This document shows positions 12,605-25,993 of a stretch of 64,000 nt of DNA, one piece after another; position 1 is the first letter of the stretch, and the number at the start of each line of letters is the position of its first letter. The position numbers were made by a program, and so were the translations under genes. The notes under the pieces are model-generated. The model made no database searches, was not told the origin of the DNA, and worked only from the letters and a program-made list of their open reading frames with translations. Source of the DNA: Diploscapter coronatus (taxonomy: Eukaryota; Nematoda; Chromadorea; Rhabditida; Rhabditidae); contig OZ038423.1 of NCBI GenBank assembly GCA_964036155.1, forward strand, positions 64,371,249 to 64,435,248, written 5' to 3'.

Positions 12605-15600
12605 GACTGAGACTGACAGGATGAATGTCTGTCACTCAACCGCTCAACACAACCTCTATCTAACAAAATACAGGTAAAAATTATGCATTTTAAAAGAAGA
12701 TTTTAGCATATATTGAAAGATTGAACATTTCTGTTAAGGTTATTTCTAAGCCTCGAAAATAAAATTCCTTTCGCATATTAATTAGAAATCATAACATTCT
12801 AAATAGGTCATAAGAACTTCTTGCAGGTGTCCTAAACAAATCACTCGGTGCTCCTTGTGTCTCTGCCTTCTATGCGTCTCTCCAACTTCACCGCCCCTCT
12901 CTACACTATCCCCACTCTTCCTCTGCGTTTCTGCTCCAATTAACCAGAAATTCGTAATTTATGCAAAAACTTCAAATCAGCCACGAACATTCAACTGGTT
13001 TGTGTAAAATAAATAGTACATTCCGGGATGCTCCTCTTCTAATCGACCTTGATAGGTCCGATTTGTTGGTTTGGTAAAAATGTAAAGAAAAGCCTGACCA
13101 ATTACTTAATTTTTATCGAATTTTTCTCATTTTGAATTGTAAATCTCTAATCACCAACGATAACCGAGATCTATCTAATTTGAACTGAAAATTTTCCATA
13201 ACCTTTTTAAATACTCCATTTTTGGAGGTTTCTGTATAAATTAGCTCGGTTGAATCAAACTCATGGGTCTTCCTTTCAATGACATTCTAGTTGATCAAAC
13301 TTGTGTTCTATTTTCGACCTAATTACAGTCACATGAAAGTCCACTTTTATGTACAGCGATTTTGGAATATCAAGACTTTAATTTTTTTCTTTAAACTGCT
13401 CATTTTCAGTGGCGGTTAAATGTCACTCTAAATTTAAAAAAAAAAAAACCATATCTCCCTATGTACTAGACAAATTTTCGCAATTATTATTTTTTTATTT
13501 TGTAGACTTTATCGAAGAGAATGGAAAAAATAAAATGAATTTTTTGGGAATTATTTTTGGTGGAAAAAGTTATCCGAAGTTACCCTGTATGTCCGTACTG
13601 CGTTTACAAGGATAATCTGAGTTAACGCCAGAGTTTTATATGAAATCTTGTAGAGCTCTTCAAGTTGACCAACTTTCGCTCCCGAACTTATTCTAAAATG
13701 TGCACACACACAGTTATGAACTTTTGACAACGAACCCTGCACTTGGTGACTTGGAGCTTCAGAGATGCTATTCGAATGCAGAAACGGAAAATAGGTGGTC
13801 CTGCATTCGAAAGACCAATGGTTGACAGTCATTAATGTAGCCTGTTATTCATAAGTTAAATTAGCAGCTGTATTTCAAAAAATTCATATTAAATTTTCAA
13901 TTTTTAACGACAACCTGGAAAACTCGTTGCGCTCATTGCTTCGTTACCTATACAACATAACCTCTTTTACCCTCCTCATATCACATACTATTATTGCGTT
14001 CCAAATCGCCATTCATCCTGGAATTGATCATACAGTTAGGCATGAAGTGAGGGTGCAAGTTCTTCTTACGGAGCTTTCCAAACTTCTAGGAATTCTGTTG
14101 GAGCTTGCCCCGCCTCCCAAGGCACAATATCTTATCACCAAAAGGGTTTATTGTCTAAATTTAAAGAAAAGAAGCGAACCGAACGGCAATTTAGAAATCT
14201 CGTGATATCGTAGCATACGAAATAGTGTGGAAAAAAAAACTCTATCCTGCCTAACTCACACTATCCCATCATGTTACGATGTTACGAGTTTTATGTTAAC
14301 CATGCCTTTTTCTCCGTTGAGCATATGTGCCAAATGTTTGAATGATATATTAAAATATGAGTTGAATATAAGAAAATACTCTAGAAAAGTATGCAAGTTC
14401 TGTTTTCCAACGGTGCAATTTTGACTGTTTTACATATTTCGTTAGAATGTAAAGTACTGAAAATTGAGGTAGGATTCTGAATTTTATTTAGAAGATTTGC
14501 TCACTAATGTAACCTTGTTTGATCACAATTCAATCATAGTAACTACTTATTAAAGACAAACTGAGCAAACAGCTATCAACTCTTTGACAATTTGAAGTAA
14601 ACTGTTCCAAATATGTAATTTCATTTAAATTACTCGATTTAAAACATCGTTATTTTTGAGCAAGAATTCAAACGTTGAAGAAACCCTCCGAATTGCAATT
14701 GGAATGCTCATTTTTAGAAGAGGTTGTATAATCACTAATTCTTAAAATTAAGATCATATTCAGAATTACTTCCGTTTACCAAAATCAGAAAATGAGCACC
14801 TGAGTAAATTACATATCTCTACGGTTGAAGGTCTTCAAACATACTTTTAAATAAAGATTCATAAGTTTCTACCATTGTAGACAACCTACAAAATTATAGG
14901 TTAAATTCAAGTTGACACAAGCTGGTACGAATAATAGCAATTTGCTCAGATGGTTTGAAATTAGGGATCATAAATGATCAAAAATGAATCGTTTATTTAG
15001 CTATAAATAGACAACTTTGTTCAATATGACGAAAAACTAATACCAAATTTTATCAAAATATTTTTTTTTTAAATTAGTAGTGAAGAAGCCTATTCGAATG
15101 CCCTACAGAAAAATCCATACAAGGGATCCCTGTGAAGATGCTTACTCTATTTCTGCAGACTTACTTTGATCTTTTCTACTTTTTTCAATTTTTCTAAAGC
15201 ATTTCACATGCCATTTATGAAAATCATATTCCACTGGTTATCAGTGATAATTCTATATTTCTCGTTTATTTTATTACTATAGATATCCAGCTTATCAGAC
15301 ATCAAAATATCGATTTTAAAGTATGGAAGATTCAAACTGGCTGCGATTACCATCGGGTTTGAGTGTGACCCAGGGATCCTGATTGTGAGGGTTAACAAAG
15401 GGGCGACATATTTTCGGTTTAATTTGTGCAAATAAATGTGCGTTAATTTCTCAAAAATGAAGCCCTACATTATTATTTGCAGATCTTTTCTAGATCTGGT
15501 ATAAAACATGATCGAAATTGGTTAATGATCAGAATATAGGCACATTAGTCTATTAAAACTAGCTTGTTTGCCGACGGAGTTTCTTTACTCAAATTAATAT

Positions 15601-17028
15601 TTTGTAAATAGTAGTAGTGTTTCAGTTACAATTAGTCGGAATTTTCAGATATCCATAAGGTGATTTTAATAGAATAATTGGTGTACATAGACTGTACTCT
15701 GACACCAGTAGTCTATTAATTTTATCTTACAAGCCAAGATGCTACACTTTGATATCAGCTATCTTCGAACAGAATGAATAAGCAATGTTTTTATTGAACA
15801 TTCGATAAATTAGACAATTTTCGGAATGCATTTGAATCGATAAAGTAAAATGAATAAATCAATTCAAGTAAGAAAAAAAACTAAGCAGTTGTGAGCTGTA
15901 TAAACTTTGCCTATACATATAGAACATCTTTTCACATTTTACCATAATTTCAGATCACTTTTTGGCTCATGATACTGAAATACTATTCGAGTGCAATTTC
16001 TTCGGACCATGAGGTGTAACTTTAATAACTTTGACTAATTCTTTCTTAACCGGTGATATAGTAGTGTTGCTCTTCTAAAATTCTTCCTTTTTCTTTTAAA
16101 TGCATATGTACATAAACTACCTTGACCAATCCTCTCACTAAGAAAAACAGGATAACCATTTGGAAGCATGGTCCATTTACGTACATAATGTCATAAATGT
16201 TCTGAAAGTTTTGTTTAATGCTTTCTTGGTAGAAAATTGAACTTATTCTAGTGTGGATCCATTTCTTATGTTAGAAAGGTACTGTTTAAGGTTTATTCAG
16301 AAAACAATTCCTAATTTTAAACCTGCTCTTTCTAAGCCCATAATGCGAAAGGGGTATTTTGGTTCCTTCAAGCACGATTAGCCGAATTCTATTCTCAAAA
16401 ATTCAAAGTGACATTCATGTGCCTTCTATCCAACAAAAAATTATTATCGTGTATGTAAATAATGGTAAGATCGGAGGGTTCACTATTTAGAACGCTCCTT
16501 TAGGATTTCTCAGCACATATTTTCAGGATATATGTTGGTAAAACAGGCCTTTCCATTTCTTTTGTTAGTTAATATGAAAATTTGTTATTAATAATGCCTA
16601 CGATTATCCATAATATCACTTTTTTTGACCAAGGTGCACCACCGATCCAACATCTATCTAAAATATTCTAGTAAGTTCTCTCAAACTTCTAACTTTGAAG
16701 CTATGAAACTGGTTAATTTATGCTATTTTTCGTTAAATCGTGAACAATTTTCATTGTTTCAAATAAATTCTTTCAATATCACCGTTCTTTTGGGTAAGAG
16801 CGTTTTAAAATATATCGAATCTTTTTAACTTATTCCATTTGTAAATAAACAGATATTATACTGACTTATACAAGAGGACAAAATAGCTTAGGAGTTATAA
16901 ATTTCGTTAAAATTGTCTTTGAATAAGTCATTTCGTACTCGCTGCAACGAATCTCGGCATTTTAAACCAGAGATTGGTTACAAATATAAACGAATGTGTG
17001 ATTTGATGTATTAACCAAGTTTGAGGAA
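12605..17028. other. Gene-poor AT-rich stretch
   Basis: More than 4 kb without a supported gene. Open stretches near 13409-13832, 13927-14424 and 15204-15431 lack methionine starts, splice context or family similarity. No RNA gene or clear repeat array was recognised. Diverged transposon remnants cannot be excluded. Confidence 0.5.
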
Positions 17029-18919
17029 TCAATTATTTAAACAGATTCGTCCTCTTAATAGACTCATTACATATGGAAAATTATTACAAATGAAAACATA
17101 ATTAATTTTGCATAGAATGTTTAAGATCTCGAAGTTAAAAGATTGAGAGAACATTCTACTTGCATATCTCTGTATCTGAGTGTCCCAAACCCTGCACAAA
17201 TTGTATAGTCGAACGATACTAAAATCATTTGCTACCAATTCGCATAAAATCTAAACGTTTTACATATTCATTTTCAACATAATATGGTGCAACATTGACC
17301 AAGTTAACTTACCGACACCATTAGCCATCGATTTAAGCGTCGTTCAGCATTTCTTGCACTTTGGCTCAGATTGCCATACGACTTAAAACACCGCTTTAGA
17401 TAAATAAACGCGGCAATGCTAATTATCGTCTGAGCATAACTTGCTATGATCGGAGCTATCATATTGTAAAAATACTAAAGATTATCTACATAATCGACAT
17501 TAATAATTTTTATTTTGATAATATTCGTTTAACTTACAATCCATTGTGCAAGACCCATTACGTATAGCTGTATATCAACAATATCAACGATTTTATAAAA
17601 GCCCAAGTAGTAGATTGAAAAATAAATTAATTCGCTGATACCGCCAAAAATAATATGAAATCCGACCAATATCCAAAATATAATGGCAAATAACTTAGTT
17701 ATTTTTTCATTAGGGCGACTAAATTGAATCATTTTATCTCAAAACTGACATATGCATGTGGAAGAATTTCTAACAGTGAAAATGTCCTAGCTCTATATAT
17801 CGTAACTGCAGTCGAAACGAATCTTATGACCATCATTAACCATGTATCTTTAAGAATACCAAGTAACATATACAATAATATCTATAATTTCATTTGTCAG
17901 TTGTCAATGCAAAATTTTAACTATATTAGATTTAAGCCAACTTTATATGTCAAATAAATTTAAAATAAAGTGGTATTTTATAGGTATTTGGAAAAGTTGC
18001 GACAGAAAAATAGATACGTTCTGGCAAAATAACGTATGGAAAACTATAATAATACGATCCATACTATTTCACAAAATTTTGACACTTTTCTGTAGCAACG
18101 TAGATGATATTTTAAACGATTCGCTTAAACTGGAGGTAAATATTGATTGGTACACGTGGCTAAAATTTCAAATTATCTTACCCTGAATACGTAACTACTT
18201 TGGCAGCAAAATCCCGAAACTAGAAAATAGATAGAAAACGAAAACTAAAACTAAAGTATTATCAGGTTTCAATGCATATATTAAAAATTGTATCATAAAA
18301 TAATAATAGTATAAAACTTACATCTATCAATGAACAGATAAAAAAGAATATATTTAGAATGAGTAAGAAGACTATTAGTTTTTCGAATTGTGAAAAATTT
18401 TCACGTTTTCGAAGTAGCCGATACATCATAAATATGATGATAAAGATTGGAATTAACACGATGCTATAGAAAATGGCCAGGATTTGATCCTCTATAGGTG
18501 AATTTATTTTTTGAAGATAACATCGATATAAAACTAATTAACTAACTTATATCCGACATATCTCGACGAAGTATGATCATTTTCCACACAATGATAAAGT
18601 TGTAAAGTAATGTATCTGATGCTAAAAAATCTAAAATAGTAAATCGTTATCGAGGTTTATAAAAAAGCAATGCAGAATAGTATGTAAGAATAAGTAAAAT
18701 GAAAAATTAATTCACCTTCACAAAAGTCATAATCCGTTGCATTAGGCGTAGGTTTATTGCACCAAGACATTCGATTCTGCGAATTACTCCTCTAATGACA
18801 ATAATAAATCCGTAGAATAATAATTTGGAGAAAATGATCTCAATACACCACGGTTTAGAGAGGGTAGGGCTTTCGAAACAAAGATGGCAAAACTTGAAAT
18901 AGATCGAGTAACAGTGCAA
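17029..18919 (-). CDS. Putative seven-transmembrane chemoreceptor, exon model incomplete
   Basis: Reading right to left there is a series of hydrophobic open blocks ending in splice donors. They include a block at 18919-18716; a block near 18640 ending in RRDMSDI; a block near 18488-18322 with ILAIFYSIVLIPIFIIIF and a basic loop RLLRKRE; one near 17885-17745 with WLMMVIRFVST; 17732-17533 with FAIIFWILVGF; one near 17475-17300 with SYAQTIISIAAFIYLKRC; and a final block ending at 17036. Phases agree between the RRDMSDI and ILAIFYS blocks but were not resolved elsewhere. The number and spacing of membrane segments and basic loops fit a nematode serpentine receptor; the family is undetermined. 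A pseudogene, or two adjacent genes, is possible. Confidence 0.45.
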
Positions 18920-19653
18920 GACGCTGCTTAGGCAATTAGCCTTGTATTTATAAGACTCGCCTAACTTATAATTTAGTGCAGTTTCAGTTTCAGCACTCCA
19001 ATTATGCCCCGCCCTATGTCTTGCGAAACTTTATTAAGAGCCATTCTACGAATAATTGTAACAAGGGCCCGGACAATTGCAAAAGTGTTCTGGACTCAGA
19101 CCAAACCCATATGGGTGGATACACCCATGGACCCTAATCACAAAAATGGGGAGATAGGTCCCGTCCCCTAAAGTGGGCGGGGCTAGATGGGGGTCAAAGT
19201 TGAGAGTTTTGACGATTTGACTATCAACGGAAGATACAAAGAAAACTTTTTTGCTATAAAAGATTTTCGAAAAAATAAACCACACCATAATGATCGGCGT
19301 GAAAAACTGAACAATATATGTGAAAATGAGCCTGATTTGCGAACCCCTGTTTATACCCTTTTGCTAAGACTGATTTTTCCTGACATTCACTTTTAATTTT
19401 CACGCAATTCTTGTAGAATAACCATTATGATGGATTGAACTTATCTCTGATTGGAAATATCTCGCGGTTTTAGCCGAAAACAGCTACCTATTACCTTTCC
19501 ATTCATGCATTCTTTCCTTCTCTCCATTGCGTGCCCTCTTTGCAGCCTATCGAATGCAACTATTCTATGGCGCGAGAAATATTCGTTCAAACTCTTCGTT
19601 TTCTTACTCGATTTTTGATGAAGATAATTTTCTTTAATTTCAGAATTTCAAGA
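18920..19653. other. Intergenic and upstream region of the CENP-C-motif gene
   Basis: Contains a GC-rich patch at about 19067-19195 with repeated short CACCC, GGGTG and CCCATATGGG elements and GGGCGGGGC, unlike the AT-rich surroundings. It may be promoter or repeat sequence. A TTTAATTTCAG ending at 19643, 10 bases before the next ATG, is a likely trans-splice acceptor. Confidence 0.45.
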
Positions 19654-22600
19654 ATGACAACTGAAATAGTGGATGAAAATGCGAGTGAGGCAGTGACAGA
19701 CGCAGGAATGACTGGAATTGCAGAGGACGGGGAAATGTCGATGGGCAGTTTCCTCGAGGAAATTCAGAAGAAGTCCAAGGAGCGCAGGATCACTGTTGGA
19801 AGGGTAGATCTTTTAATTCTTCATTTTTTCCTAAATTTTGAATTATTCAAAAAAGTTTATAAAGAGTCGAACGCCGCTCGATTTGTTCAAAACGGGGCCA
19901 TCGTTTTGTTGATTTTCGAAAAATTCAATTGTTTAAGCCACAACAAATGATCTCAATTTAAAAATGCGCTAAATGTCAACAGGCTTTCATGTTTAATCAA
20001 ACTCAGATCAGCAATGCCAGATTTGAAACTTGAATCCCAATAGTCAGAAATGATGAGACTATTCGTATTCTTTGCAGAAATTCATCTGCGCCGAGCAGCT
20101 GCAGTACAATGCGAAGAAGCTGCTGAACGAGTCGAATGCGTCTGCCGTGTTTGCGGACAGCCAAACCAGCATCCATGCGGACAACACAATTGGGCAGGAC
20201 AATTCTATCGCTGTAAGAACTGTTTGATATTCACTAAAGAATCGGGCACAATTTGATGATTTCAGGCAGAAATGTCGCTCCTGTCGCCGAATGCAAGGGC
20301 ACTGGCCAGAATGCCTGAGGAGGAAAGAAGGAGGATTGCCTGGGAGCGATTCCAGGAACATCTCAGGAAGCAGAAGAGGATCCATGAGGTGGAAGAGGTT
20401 TCAAACGATAAAATTATGCCTTTTCAGATCGAAAGAATCGTGAAGGAGAAGAACAGTCACTTGAGTGCGGCAGAATTGGCCAGGAAACTCGAAGGTAAGG
20501 AAATAACTATCTTTAGTCTTTTTTCTGATTATGTTATCGTGCGTTATCGCAATTAATAGAATGAAATGCCATTCTTCTGAAAGATCTTCTACACTGCTTT
20601 CGTGTTGGAAGAGAAAATGCTGAACAAGTCACCGTTTCACCGAAATTCTAACTTCGTGAATGAAGATAACTGATCAAAATTAGCATAAAAAGTATTTTTC
20701 AGCTCAACTGGAGAAAGAAATCGCGGAAGAGCGAGCGAATGAGGCAAAGGCAATGGAGCTGGCGAGCAATGATAGTGGAATGGATGAGCAGATGAAGAAC
20801 GCTGGAGAGCAGTCTGTGCAGCGTGAGTATTTTAGCAGTTAATTCAGAATCAGGCTCATGGTTCAGCGATGGAAGTGGACGAATCGACATTCCGTGTGCC
20901 CTCCTCCTCTGCATCTGCATCTCCAGCCCCCTCTGCGCTTTCTGCAGCGCGCCTGCCCCACCTCCAAATCGCCCACTCCACTCCCCTCGTCTCCAGTCGC
21001 AAGCCCCAATTCGGCCCCATCAATCTCAGCAGCATCCTCGTTGCCAACAATTCTAATGTGAGTCTACTTTTTCACGTTTTTCTGCAATTTGTCCACATCT
21101 TTTAAGTCACGTCTAATAGAATTTATTGAAAATTCTATGAAACGATCAAGTTATCCGAACTTTTGAAAATAAATGCCGCAGCTTTTTGAATGAACTTTAT
21201 TTTATTATCAAAACCAATGTTGAGACCGAATTCCGATTCCCGCCCCAAATATTTTTGATAATCCAATTAAATTTCGACTTGCTGAAACTCAATTCCGCCT
21301 CAACCTTGTTCGACACAATACAGGAAACAATCCATTTGCAACCCTTTCCAACTCGGAATTCTTATAGATCTCAGCCAATGACACAGCCCAGTCGGTGGCA
21401 GTGAGCAAGCAGCTTCGTTCCCTGATCGACTCGTCGACCTTCGACCAGCTCGAGGAGCCCTCTCCGGGCAAACGCATCTTCGCCAACAAGAGACACCCCA
21501 AGACAGCTGCAGCTGCTGCATCCACTGCATCCAAAAGTGTGCCTGTCGAGGTCAAAGAGAATCTCTCCGCCTCGTTCCCAGCCCCTCGTGCGGGCAGACA
21601 GCTCTCCTCCTCATTCAGTCGAGTCAAACATACCTCCGACAATCTTACTGGTATGTTGATTTCTTTTTCTGAAAATTACGTTTTTACAGAAAAAGAAGAA
21701 TGCTTTCCTGATAAGGGAAGTGTGATTCATTAGAACTTTCATAGTTAAAAATCTAAAAGAAGCTTTGTGTAATAATTTTGAAAATGCCCAACAGTCAAGA
21801 ATTTCGCAGTAAGGCATTGAAAATACTTTGAGCATTTTCGGTGTAGGATTTTACAGTTTACACAAACGCCATCATTGCGAATTGGAATTTCATTTCATTT
21901 CTACTGGCAAATTTCGTATGAAAACCGTGAAATAATGGAAGAACATGTTTTAGGCATATAAAAATGGTCAAAAAGTTTTAACAATAGAAGTTTCAGATTC
22001 GATGGAGAAGTCGATTGAATTCTCCGTGATCAACCAGGCAGCGGATGGAGAGAAGACTCTGACGGAGGGACTGATGTCAATGGTCGACCCTGTGACCGAG
22101 AGGAGACCGCACAGATCCACAATTGGACAGGCCAGGTGCTCGGATGCGGTCGACAGAACTCCCACTGGCACCCCGAAAAGGGCCAACATCACTGACAGAT
22201 CTCTTGAGGTACGCTATTTGTTTTACTTTTATCCTAAATTGTATGAACAACAATTCGCAGATATTCAATGTTCCTCATCTGTTCTATTTGAGACGGATGA
22301 AATTCACAAATCTTTGTAAAACAACTTGAAAAGACCTTGTTCAATTCAAAATTTCAGCGCAGAATCAGTGTTTTGGCTCGTCCGAAAGAGCCAGGCTCGT
22401 GCAGCAAGCAGAACTGCGGACACCATCATCAGGTTAGACTTTTTTCTAGTTTTAATTTTCCTTCTAAAACTTAGACTAGTTCTAAACAATGGTATATGCA
22501 AAAAGCTCTTTTGAAACTTTAAACATACTGATTTTCATAATGAATTCGCATTTTTCTCTCTCTCACATCATCGTATTTCAGCGATCCGTCTGCCCGCAGA

Positions 22601-25175
22601 ATCCCTCTCTCGCAACCAAGCAGCTCACTCCAGTTCGTCGCGTTCTGCAGCTCAACAATACATTCGGCGACTTCTCGCTCGTCAACATTCCGTCTACTCC
22701 TTCGGCCTCTGCCTCTGCATCCGCTGCAGTGCCTCCCCTTGTCCTTCTCCACTCCAACTCGCCCTCCCTGTCCGCGGCCCTCCAGCCCCTCCCTGCCTCT
22801 CCAGCAGCCTTGCCTCCTTCTACAACTTCTCCCAAATCCCCACTCAACAAATCCCACCATCGAATTGTCCATTACTCCAGCAGCAGCAGCAGCAGCAGTG
22901 ACAGTGAAGATGAACAGGAAGAAGAAATGCAGAATACTCAGGTAGCAAATAAAATCTTTGTTCAAAGCCAGTTAAAGTCTTTGCAGAATGGAGAAACGAG
23001 TTCGTCCCCAGATTTGTTCCTGCCAGTTGCAGACCTGCACATCAACGACAATCACAACGACATCGGATTCGATTACGGTGAGATAATGAATCCAACTGTT
23101 CCCACTCTGATCTTCTTCTTGCAGATTTGTCTAATGACTATCGCCTGGGTTTGAATGGCCGTCCTTCCTCTCTCTACACTTCCATTCCACAGGCAGACAG
23201 TCGTGCATCTACAAGGGCTACAAACAGAGTTGGCAAGAAGAAGAGTGAGTTATTGTCGTTATCGGAAGATTCACAATGATTTCCTGCTAATCGCAAAAAT
23301 AATACTGCAAGATAGACCTTCTGTAAATTTTATTCTTGATTCCGTTGACTGGAGGGATTTGATTTTCCTCTCGAAAATCTAAACATTCACTATCTTCCCA
23401 TTCCTTGGTTTTCGTTAAAAAGCTCGCATTTTCTGCGATTTATGAACAACAAGAGCTGCACCCAATTCAGTTTTTTTGTTGAAATTTGTGACAAAATTGC
23501 TTACTCAATTTGATGATAAAAAAGAAGATGAATGGTCTTTTGGTTTCTGAAGGAATAGTTCATTCATTTTCAGATCTGCGTTCGTCGATTTTCTCGACCG
23601 ACACTCCAGGCAAACAGGGCCCTTCTACTGCAGGCAGACGCAGAGATGACACGCTTTGGACGAATCAATCCAGTGTCGATGTCGATGATACTAACAATGA
23701 AGGTAGGTGGTGAAGTGAACTCTTTCTTGCTTTAGATTGACGAAAAAGTGACTTTGATTTGGGGATGTTTGAGTTTGTATAGAACTCGGCTTTCACATTT
23801 CTTGAAGTCAATTTATCTTTGCCCACTTTAATTTCATCTCATCAATGTTTTCAATCTGTGACATCTCGTTTGACTGCAGAGCCTGAGCCAGCAACGACCA
23901 GAGGTAGAGCCAGAGCTGCGAAGAACGAGACGATGGTGCTCGCTACGAGAAAGGTGATCAAGCCGAGTGTGGACGAGGCTGCCAAGGGACTGAGAAGGTC
24001 GGCCAGGAACAGGGCCAGACCTGCTAGGGGATGGCTCGGGGAGAAGCCCATTTACAAAACATTGGCCAATGGTGAGCGGTTTTCACGCCTAACTTTCAGC
24101 TTTTGAAATTTTCAAGTAACTTGGTTGAGTTGAGCAATACTGGCAAGAGAAACTGCCAGTGTGTTACTCACAGATTTGGTTCATATTTTCGAAGTAAATC
24201 AATTCGATCCTGCTGATAACGAAGATCTAATTAAAAAGTTCCCCCCGCCGTGCACTCTAATTCCAGGATTTGGCGTCAAATGTTGTTTCTCTTTCACATT
24301 CCAGATACTAACAAATGAAAAACTAGCGTGCATTATTGTGAGCGTTGACAATATCATGATTCTCTGCAGCAATTAAATGTCAGAGGGAAAATTTAAACCC
24401 AAATTATAGAGTCTGGGTCCACGGTGGACACTTTTTGCTGTTGTTGTTATTCGTCATCGGCCGATCCTAATTGACTTACTCCAAAAATGTGAACAAAATC
24501 GATGAGTAACGCACTGGTAGTTTCCATTGTGAGAGCCAAAAACTTATTGTTATTGCTATTATAGTTTTCTCGAAAGTTATTCATCGTTTTCCAATAGACT
24601 TTAATTCTGCAATGATTTCCCATAGGATTAGACCATTTAATTTTCTAGAAGACACTTTATATTTTGCTGTTTCAGGCGATCGTGAGCTCGTCGGGTTCAC
24701 TGAAGTCGAGATCAAGGAGAAGAGATTCGTGAAGACGAAGACTGCCGACCCTCGATTGGCGACGGAAAGGGAGAGGCAAGTCAGAATGCAGATGGCCAAG
24801 ATGAGGAAGGCTAGGAAGTTGAGAGAGCTTATTGATTCTCACAAGAGAGGTAAGATAGTTTGAAGAGTTGATAGAAAATTCTCCATCTTTTGAAAGTGAG
24901 AGTGCTTGGAATTTCAGTTATGAAAAATATTCTGAATTGGGTCTCCTCTAGATATTAGAATTCCAAACGTTCTCGAGTTAAAAAATAAAAACGAAAACAA
25001 TTTTTCCAAATTCAACATGAATAATCCGGCAAATCAAACCACAAACGATAATGGATCTTTGTGCGTGTTGAGTTTGAAGAAGTTTGAGCAAAAAAGACCA
25101 TAAACCCTTGATATTTCAGGTGAGCGTCTGAACGAGACGGCAGATTCGATTGTGACGAGTGACGAGGACAACTGA
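19654..25175 (+). CDS. CENP-C-motif protein, candidate kinetochore/centromere factor
   Basis: Fifteen exons join in frame to 838 residues: 19654-19803, 20078-20212, 20266-20494, 20703-20822, 20867-21057, 21368-21650, 21997-22208, 22358-22432, 22582-22941, 22987-23077, 23125-23244, 23574-23702, 23880-24071, 24676-24849, 25120-25175. The N-terminal third has a charged helical region (PEEERRRIAWERFQEHL). The middle is Ser/Pro/Ala-rich and looks disordered, with a run of Ser before an acidic stretch. Near the end, residues 736-757 read LRRSARNRARPARGWLGE then KPIY, which fits the CENP-C motif pattern RRS-x-R-x-R-x2-P-x3-W-x-GE. In known proteins this motif binds the CENP-A nucleosome. A basic helical tail follows; no cupin domain is present. 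It may be a diverged CENP-C/HCP-4, another CENPC-motif protein, or unrelated. Confidence 0.55.
24131..24535. mobile_element. Foldback element in intron 13 of the CENP-C-motif gene
   Basis: Positions about 24131-24224 are mirrored, with mismatches, as the reverse complement at about 24448-24535. Paired blocks include GTTACTCA with TGAGTAAC, and ATCAATTCGATCC with a diverged copy near 24470. It lies wholly within the 604-nt intron 24072-24675, much longer than the neighbouring introns, so insertion explains the length. There is no coding capacity. Confidence 0.6.
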
Positions 25176-25993
25176 ACTACAGAACGAAAGAGTTAAACTG
25201 AAACAGGACATAAACAACTTGCAAGCTACGTTCCTATTCCACTTTCTACTCGGATTTTCATTTACTCGATTCCCATCCATTGACTCATTTGGTATTTGTC
25301 GTATTCATTTCTCCACTTTATAACGGGTCGGATAATTTAATTCTTGTATAACTAAATGTTCATTCATCGACCTCTTCTCACTAGTGTCGATTTTTACCCA
25401 AATACTCGTCAACTCTCATGTAATATAACATACAACTTGGATATTTATTCATTAGGCATTTTCCTTCCTTCTTTTTTCGAATATTCTACTTGACAAAACC
25501 GATATTTTTCGTGGAAACTTTTCCCATTATCTAATAAAGGGATTCAACTATAGGTTTCATCGATAGATAAATTATTTCGTGTGAATACTTTCTGAGTTAA
25601 AAGGGGATATCTCATCATTTTTATTCCATAATTTACATATTTTCTATCATCCTCGGAAATCCAGCACGATTTTAAGCAATGAAAATCCTTTAACAGTTCG
25701 GATATCCACTAATTTCGTGTTAAATTTTAAGTGTACAATACGGGAAGCATTTATCTATTCTCACTATCCTTCATACTCTCTTCAAAACGAGTCATTAAGA
25801 CAATGAACAAATTCCCGAATATTCGACTTTCTTGTTCAACAAATAACACTATTTCACTTCCATTTTTCAAATTATCATTTTTGTCTTTGGCTGACTTTCA
25901 GCAAACATAATTCACTCGGATTGATGAATTTTATTGCAGTTCAGTCGAGATAGGTTCAATTTGTGTGAGTATCTGTTTGTCTTTCTTCTCGAT
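25176..25993. other. Convergent 3' intergenic region
   Basis: AT-rich gap between the stop of the plus-strand CENP-C-motif gene and the stop of the minus-strand kinase gene. It contains AATAAA-like signals, for example TAATAAAGG near 25533. Nothing else was recognised. Confidence 0.6.
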
